Source: JAJDUF01 sp965214295 (GTDB lineage Bacteria; Chloroflexota; UBA11872; UBA12225; JAJDUF01). From it: 64,000 nucleotides of DNA. Numbering within the stretch: the stretch's first letter is position 1; the number at the start of each line of letters is the position of its first letter. The notes below the pieces were generated by a model that did not search any database, was not told the DNA's origin, and was given only the letters and a program-made list of their open reading frames with translations. The stretch is taken from contig OZ243944.1 in NCBI GenBank assembly GCA_965214295.1, positions 3,038,001 through 3,102,000 of the forward strand, read 5' to 3'. A program made the position numbers and the translations under genes. Positions 59,505-64,000 of this stretch are shown one piece after another.

Positions 59505-59918
59505 GTGACAACTAAGTTTGACGTTTTCATTGCCGAGGTCGCAGATGACCGCGAGTTTGCTCAGGCACTCGCTGGCGCGTTGCGCCAGCGTGGCTTGTCG
59601 GTATGGTGGGAGGAAGAGCAGATCAAACCGGGAGACTCTTGGGCAGACCTCGTTCAGGACGCTCTCCATGGCAGTGAGAATGTAGTCTTCGTACTCAGCG
59701 CCGGTGCCGCCAAGTCCAACTGGCTGGCGGTTGAGCTTGGCGGTGCGCTGGCGTTGCAGAAACGCATCATCCCGGTCATCAAGGCCGGGACTCCGCCGGA
59801 AGAGATACCAGGCCCGCTCAGGCTCCGCAAGCCGCTTGCCAGCTTGGACGCGACCGCTGCCGCCGCGGCCATCGCACGGGCTATTGCCACAAACGACCAG
59901 GCCGCCGCGCGACCATAG
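59505..59918 (+). CDS. TIR-domain protein 2
   Basis: 137 residues, a TIR domain and little else: FDVFIAEVADDREFAQALAG (5-24), VWWEEEQIKPGDSWADLVQD (33-52), VVFVLSAGAAKSNWLAVELG (60-79) with the likely catalytic E77. Bacterial TIR domains cleave NAD+ or make signalling nucleotides, often in phage defence. GTG start after GAGGAGGA (spacing 6). A stand-alone TIR needs a sensor partner; the candidates here are TIR 1 and the downstream protease. Confidence 0.78.
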   Translation: MTTKFDVFIAEVADDREFAQALAGALRQRGLSVWWEEEQIKPGDSWADLVQDALHGSENVVFVLSAGAAKSNWLAVELGGALALQKRIIPVIKAGTPPEEIPGPLRLRKPLASLDATAAAAAIARAIATNDQAAARP

Positions 59919-59936
59919 GGGGGCTGGCGTCTTCCG

Positions 59937-62900
59937 ATGTTCGTAGGCTTGCGTGGCAGTTCTCATCCTCCTACCTCTGCGCTCGTGATGGCACTCGCAC
60001 TCGGTATCGGCGTCGCGCTCATCTTGATCCGCTGGGCGCCGCACGTGTGGGCAGACGAGGCGCCGCCGGCCACCGGCTCGCCCGCTGTGGTCAGCACCGA
60101 GACGATCTCGACAGTCGCTAGGCCAAACGCTGCGCCAAGCACACCTACCGCCACCACGACAGCATCGGGGTTCACGGGGACTCCGCCTGCAACCAGCACC
60201 AGCATCGAGCTAGCCTCGCCTGCCGCCACCAGCACACCCACCCCATCCCCAACTGCCTCGCCCACCGCTACCAGCACCGCCGCCATGTCCCCGACTGCCT
60301 CACCCACCGCCACCAGCACTGCTACACCACTCCCGACCGCCTCACCCACCTTCACCAGCACCGCTACCATGTCTCCGACCACCACCCCGACTGCAAGCTC
60401 TACTGCTACGCCCATCCCGTTACCGTCGCCGCTGTCAGGGGCGACGGTCGTGCGGCGGCAGCCAGCACATTATCGGAAGCTGGACCCGGTGCTCCGCGCA
60501 CTCGTCGCGGCTCGTCCCGCCGCGGGCCAGGCAGCGCAGGATACGCCACCGACGTCCGTTGCACTAGGAGATCGTGAGCTGTGGGTACTCGTACACGGTG
60601 ACGCTGCGGCGGCAGCCGAGCTACGGCGTCTCGGTGCCACGATAGCTGCACGGGCCAGCTCCGGCTCCCCGTATGTCGCACGCCTCGCGGCGATGGCCCT
60701 GGAGCAACTGGCGGCTGTACCCGGTGTCTCCTACATCGAGGCGTCGCGTTCCTACCGACCGGTAGTGGACGTGAGTGTGCCGGCGACCGGTGCCATGAAG
60801 GCCTGGGAGCTATCCGACCCCTCGTCGCAGTCACTCACCGGCCACGATGTCCTGATCGCGGTCGTAGACACCGGCGCGGACTGGAGCCATCCCGATCTCC
60901 GCAATGCCGACGGCACCACCCGTATCCGGCACCTGCTGGACCAGACCTGTGACGTGGAAGGCTATGAGCCGTGTACTATGGGCACCGACACGATGGCGGG
61001 GCGCGAATGGGACACCGACGACATCAACGGCTGGCTGACGGCCGGCCAACTGCCGGGGGAGGTCGTTGACACCGACACGGGCGCCCGCCTGCCCGACGAT
61101 ACCTTTCCCGGCGCGGCGTGTGATTTCGCGGCCGGCTGCGGACACGGCACCCACGTCGCCTCGGTCGCCGCCGGCACCGGCTATTCGACTGAGCTACGCA
61201 CGTTCCGCGGCGTGGCTCCCGACGCCGACCTGCTGATCGTCCGCTCGGACCTCGAAACGGCCAGCATCTTGCAGGCCTGGCGCTGGATCGTCGAGAAGGC
61301 CGCGGTGCTGGGGAAGCCGGTAGTCATCGTTAATGCGTTCGGCGCCGACGATGGCCCGCACGACGGCACAAGCACCCTGGAGCGGGAGCTTAACTGGCTG
61401 TCCGGCCCCGGCGTGATCTTCGTCGTGGCAGCGGGCAACGCCGGCGACGGTCGCAAGCACGCCTCCGGTGAGGTGGCCGACGGCGCCCCATCCAAGTTTG
61501 CCTTCCAGCTCACCGAGGAAGGGGAAGGCAGCTTCTCGCTGTGGTACCCGGCCACCGAGCAATGGGAGTTCGTTCTCTCCAAGTCGGGTGGGGGCGAGCA
61601 AGCTCGCGTCTCACCCGGCGAGACGGCCACAGTAGAGGACGTGCCGGATGGAAGCGCGACCACGACAATCATGGTGATTGCTACCGATGCGCCGCACGCA
61701 GTCCACACGGAGCTAAACCGCCTGTCGCTGACCGTCTCTCGTCCGTCCGGTGGCGCGAGTGGTGCTTGGATTGGTGAGCTGCATCGCGTGAGCGGGAGCG
61801 GCCCACAACGTTGGGACGCCTGGGTGACGGATGGTGAGGTGGAATTTTACAAGGCCGGAATCGGTGGCACGACGGGCGGAGTAGATACCTCACGGACGCT
61901 GACCGAGCCGGCAACGGCAAAACGCGCCATCACGGTGGCGGCCTACACCACGCGCTTGACGTGGCCTTGCAGTGCCCTCCCTATAGCCACACCAACCCTG
62001 GCGCCGGGCGTCACTCCCGCCGCAACGGCAACGCCGTCGTGTACGCAAAATCTCATCAGCGACTCAACACCTACACCGGTCTCCGGTGGAGTAGCGCACT
62101 TCAGCTCGCGGGGGCCAACGCGCAACAGGCAGGAAAAACCCGATCTCGCCGCGCCGGGCGAGCCGATCATCGGAGCGCGGGCGCACCTGGTCCCGGCGCC
62201 GGACCCGGCGCCCTACGCCAGCGAACATCAGGTGATGCGTCAAGGCACGAGTCTGGCTGCCGCGCACGTGGCCGGCGCTATCACGCTCTTGCTACAAGTC
62301 AACCCGCTGCTGTCGCCGGAGGAAGCGGCAGCGTTGCTACGGAGCACGGCGCAGCGCGACGAATACACGGACATGGATATGGGCACCGCGACGCCGTGGA
62401 GCGCACCGTGGGGCGCTGGCAAGCTGCAAGTCCTCAGCGCCGCCCAGACGGTGATCGCCACGACCCCAACAGTCACGCCGTTCCCCGACCTGACTGCGAC
62501 CGCCCAGGCCAACGCGACCGCCACTGTCTGGGCCAACCTTATCGCAACCGCGACGGCCAATGCTGCCAACGCCACGGCGACCGCGACGCCCACGCCCACG
62601 CCCACGTCCACAACGACTGCTACGGCCACAGCCACGGCGACCGCCACCATCACACCAACAGGTACACCCCGCCCTCCAACCGCTACACCCAAGCCTGCTC
62701 CGACCTCAGCATCCCCACCGCGCACAGGTGGTGGGCCAGCGCCAGCGCCCCGGCCGCCGGCTGTGCTGGTGGGTGAGTTGCGCTGGGATCACCGGGCGTC
62801 TCCGCCGCATCTCAGCTATCGGACCGCTGTCACGGTGCGCTTCTATCCCGCTGGCAGGGATCCGGCCAGCAGGTCGGCACAGTTCACGGTCACAACGGAG

Positions 62901-63251
62901 ACGGATGCCCGCGGGCGCTTTTCGGTCTCGCTCGGCGACGTGAGTGACGAGACGTTCGATGTCAACGTCAAGCCCGCTGGCGGTCTGAGCCGCGAGCAGC
63001 GCGATGTGCGTCTGCGCCGGGCCTCCTCCCGCATCGTGCATTTTGGAGCCGTCAGCGACGGCGACTTGGATGGCAATGACCGCATTGACGCCCAAGACGC
63101 CGCGGCGTTCCGCTCGCACTTCGGTCGTTTCGCTGGCGAGGACGGCTACACCGTTACGGCCGACTTCGACCGCGACGGTCGCATCACGGTACTGGATTGG
63201 TCCCACATCGCTCGGCGCCAGGGACAGCAGGGACCGGAACCGGTCTCGTGA
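59937..63251 (+). CDS. Secreted subtilisin-like (S8) protease with Thr/Pro-rich linkers and a dockerin-like end
   Basis: 1104 residues. A signal or anchor helix lies at about 15-33. Residues 45-165 are Thr/Pro/Ser/Ala-rich and probably glycosylated or wall-spanning. The S8 triad is D311 (VVDTGADWSHPD), H403 (CGHGTHVAS) and S772 (GTSLAAAHVAG), with oxyanion N501 (AAGNAG). A second Thr-rich linker (about 838-935) leads to a beta domain. The end (about 1040-1100) has two EF-hand-like loops, DGDLDGNDRIDAQD and DFDRDGRITVLD, typical of dockerin type I. It begins 18 bp after the TIR 2 gene. Confidence 0.87.
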   Translation: MFVGLRGSSHPPTSALVMALALGIGVALILIRWAPHVWADEAPPATGSPAVVSTETISTVARPNAAPSTPTATTTASGFTGTPPATSTSIELASPAATSTPTPSPTASPTATSTAAMSPTASPTATSTATPLPTASPTFTSTATMSPTTTPTASSTATPIPLPSPLSGATVVRRQPAHYRKLDPVLRALVAARPAAGQAAQDTPPTSVALGDRELWVLVHGDAAAAAELRRLGATIAARASSGSPYVARLAAMALEQLAAVPGVSYIEASRSYRPVVDVSVPATGAMKAWELSDPSSQSLTGHDVLIAVVDTGADWSHPDLRNADGTTRIRHLLDQTCDVEGYEPCTMGTDTMAGREWDTDDINGWLTAGQLPGEVVDTDTGARLPDDTFPGAACDFAAGCGHGTHVASVAAGTGYSTELRTFRGVAPDADLLIVRSDLETASILQAWRWIVEKAAVLGKPVVIVNAFGADDGPHDGTSTLERELNWLSGPGVIFVVAAGNAGDGRKHASGEVADGAPSKFAFQLTEEGEGSFSLWYPATEQWEFVLSKSGGGEQARVSPGETATVEDVPDGSATTTIMVIATDAPHAVHTELNRLSLTVSRPSGGASGAWIGELHRVSGSGPQRWDAWVTDGEVEFYKAGIGGTTGGVDTSRTLTEPATAKRAITVAAYTTRLTWPCSALPIATPTLAPGVTPAATATPSCTQNLISDSTPTPVSGGVAHFSSRGPTRNRQEKPDLAAPGEPIIGARAHLVPAPDPAPYASEHQVMRQGTSLAAAHVAGAITLLLQVNPLLSPEEAAALLRSTAQRDEYTDMDMGTATPWSAPWGAGKLQVLSAAQTVIATTPTVTPFPDLTATAQANATATVWANLIATATANAANATATATPTPTPTSTTTATATATATATITPTGTPRPPTATPKPAPTSASPPRTGGGPAPAPRPPAVLVGELRWDHRASPPHLSYRTAVTVRFYPAGRDPASRSAQFTVTTETDARGRFSVSLGDVSDETFDVNVKPAGGLSREQRDVRLRRASSRIVHFGAVSDGDLDGNDRIDAQDAAAFRSHFGRFAGEDGYTVTADFDRDGRITVLDWSHIARRQGQQGPEPVS
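60207..60425. repeat. Coding Thr/Pro/Ser repeat in the protease N-terminal linker
   Basis: Degenerate repeats of ACCGCCACCAGCAC and GACTGCCTCACCCACC encode SPTATSTA-type units. A similar Thr/Ala repeat occurs at about 62460-62700. Confidence 0.7.
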
Positions 63252-63566
63252 GGCAATACCAGGGCAACACTTGAGCTAGAAGGCGGTGCCACCAACTCCC
63301 TTGCGTCATTCCGGCTTCCGCCGGAATCCAGGAGCCTCGGGCAGCAGCCAACGTACCCGCTTGGGATTCCGCCCCGTATCGGGGTATGGGACGTGCTGGC
63401 GGGGGAATCACCATGGCCGAGCCAAGACCACCGCAGGGCATGAATAGGGCAGCGGCCGTGCCCAGCGTCACTCCGGCGCAAGCCGGCGGCCAACGGGCAA
63501 GGACTTCTCAGGGTGCTATGGTGAGATAGACTGCACGCTCTGCCTACTGTCCATAAGGAGGGTTGA
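63252..63566. other. 315-bp gap with two REP-like palindromes
   Basis: 63305-63329 is GTCATTCCGGC, TTCC, GCCGGAATCC (arms changed in a compensated way from the archetype). 63467-63489 is a degenerate GTCACTCCGGC, GCAA, GCCGGCGG copy. No coding sequence is supported. The first hairpin may terminate the protease transcript. Confidence 0.65.
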
Positions 63567-63842
63567 TTGGCTCTTACGAAAGAAGCGCAGCAACAGATTT
63601 CCCAAGCCGTCAACGCGCATGCAGAGTCGATGCGAGCTTGTGCCGTCTGCGGTCATAATTCCTGGACTCTCGCGGACGGGATGCTAACACTCCCTGTGCG
63701 GGACAGTCTTGATGTGCTCAAGTCTGGTGATCGGGTGCTTCCCTCGGCAGCCATCGTCTGCGACAACTGTAGCAATACCCACGTACTCAACTTGCTTGTT
63801 CTTGGTTTGGGTCACCTCTTGGAAGAGGCCAGCTTGCCGTAG
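63567..63842 (+). CDS. Small zinc-ribbon protein
   Basis: 91 residues. Two CxxC pairs, CAVCGHNSW (25-33) and CDNCSNTH (65-72), should bind one zinc. Between them is a beta segment LTLPVRDSLDV and after them a hydrophobic helix NLLVLGLGHLL. TTG start, strongly supported by AAGGAGG five bases upstream. Function unknown. A following frame at 63845 seems co-transcribed. Confidence 0.6.
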   Translation: MALTKEAQQQISQAVNAHAESMRACAVCGHNSWTLADGMLTLPVRDSLDVLKSGDRVLPSAAIVCDNCSNTHVLNLLVLGLGHLLEEASLP

Positions 63843-63844
63843 CG

Positions 63845-64000
63845 ATGGAAAGACACGAGTCCGACCGGCCCTTCGTCCCTACCGAAAGCCGGGTCACACC
63901 CATCACGGTGGCGGTGGTGCCGAGGCACGTCGAGGTTTACTAACACCTGAGCGAAGAATTGGATGCCATTGCCGGTGGCGCACACTCAATTCATCTGACA
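63845..64000 (+). pseudogene. Partial gene after the zinc ribbon, with an in-frame stop
   Basis: ATG 63845 encodes a 32-codon polar protein ending VAVVPRHVEVY, then TAA 63941-63943. The same frame continues past the stop with HLSEELDAIAGGAHSIHLT to the window edge, which reads as the natural continuation (a helix after VEVY). A point mutation or sequencing error is likely. The gene continues beyond the window. Confidence 0.35.

Noticed and set aside
60207..60425. Tandem array read as CRISPR or minisatellite
   Set aside because: Degenerate units of variable length, in frame, encode Thr/Pro/Ser linker sequence of the protease. No unique spacers.
141..63489. REP-like copies as a CRISPR array
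   Set aside because: Copies are kilobases apart, in both intergenic and coding DNA, with no regular spacing.

Overview
The window is about 65% G+C and gene-dense, with mostly ATG and GTG starts, strong Shine-Dalgarno (SD) sites, and head-to-tail operons with ATGA or GTGA overlaps. Gene content (pyrR-pyrB-pyrC-carA-carB operon, PdxS/PdxT, rpmH-rnpA-yidD-yidC-jag, HyuA/HyuB, DegT-type aminotransferases, PmoA-like and Uma2 proteins) and many GC-rich palindromic repeats fit a Chloroflexota-like bacterium (Thermomicrobia/Sphaerobacter type). That placement is an inference from content, not a phylogeny. I saw no tRNA, rRNA or CRISPR array.

Layout. 1-2 kb: end of a membrane protein, an amidohydrolase and a repeat-built ORF. 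2-9 kb: a minus-strand run of AAC(3)-like acetyltransferase, three paralogous DegT aminotransferases, a ceramidase-like protein and RidA, interrupted by a 146-bp MITE-like element. 9-12 kb: GtrB-type glycosyltransferase, HIT protein, hydroxyacid dehydrogenase. 12-13.6 kb: a low-GC restriction-modification remnant. 13.6-20.6 kb: enolase-superfamily enzyme, esterase, VanZ-like protein, HyuB, HyuA. 20.7-30.4 kb: P-loop kinase, alpha/alpha-toroid protein and three large membrane glycosyltransferase-like proteins. 30.7-35 kb: prs, then PmoA-like, Uma2, AllA-like and two small TM/coiled-coil paralogs. 35-43.5 kb: pyrimidine operon with a PyrR-type RNA leader. 43.5-47.6 kb: EamA transporter, small proteins, a frameshifted aspartyl protease, a sugar isomerase and a PfkB kinase. 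47.6-50.5 kb: jag-yidC-yidD-rnpA-rpmH. 50.7-58.9 kb: TPR protein, NUDIX, HTH protein, PdxT, PdxS, BFN nuclease, aspartokinase, CorA. 59-63.3 kb: two TIR-only proteins followed by a secreted subtilase. 63.5-64 kb: a zinc-ribbon protein and a partial gene with an in-frame stop.

How genes work together. The pyr operon encodes early UMP synthesis, and prs (4 kb upstream) makes the PRPP that pyrimidine synthesis and PyrR use. PdxS and PdxT form PLP synthase. RpmH/RnpA/YidD/YidC/Jag are the conserved translation and membrane-insertion cluster, here with no dnaA beside it.

The most unusual signal is the number of short palindromic elements, several inserted in frame inside conserved enzymes (carA, pyrB, yidC, a PfkB kinase, two glycosyltransferases). 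At least two families do this: a common REP-like hairpin, and a second hairpin with a conserved 16-nt loop but different arms in each copy. They resemble Rickettsia palindromic elements in behaviour. Second is the pyr leader, where a CNGNGA-loop hairpin sits directly before the SD of a 60-codon ORF that overlaps pyrR. Third is the TIR-TIR-subtilase locus.
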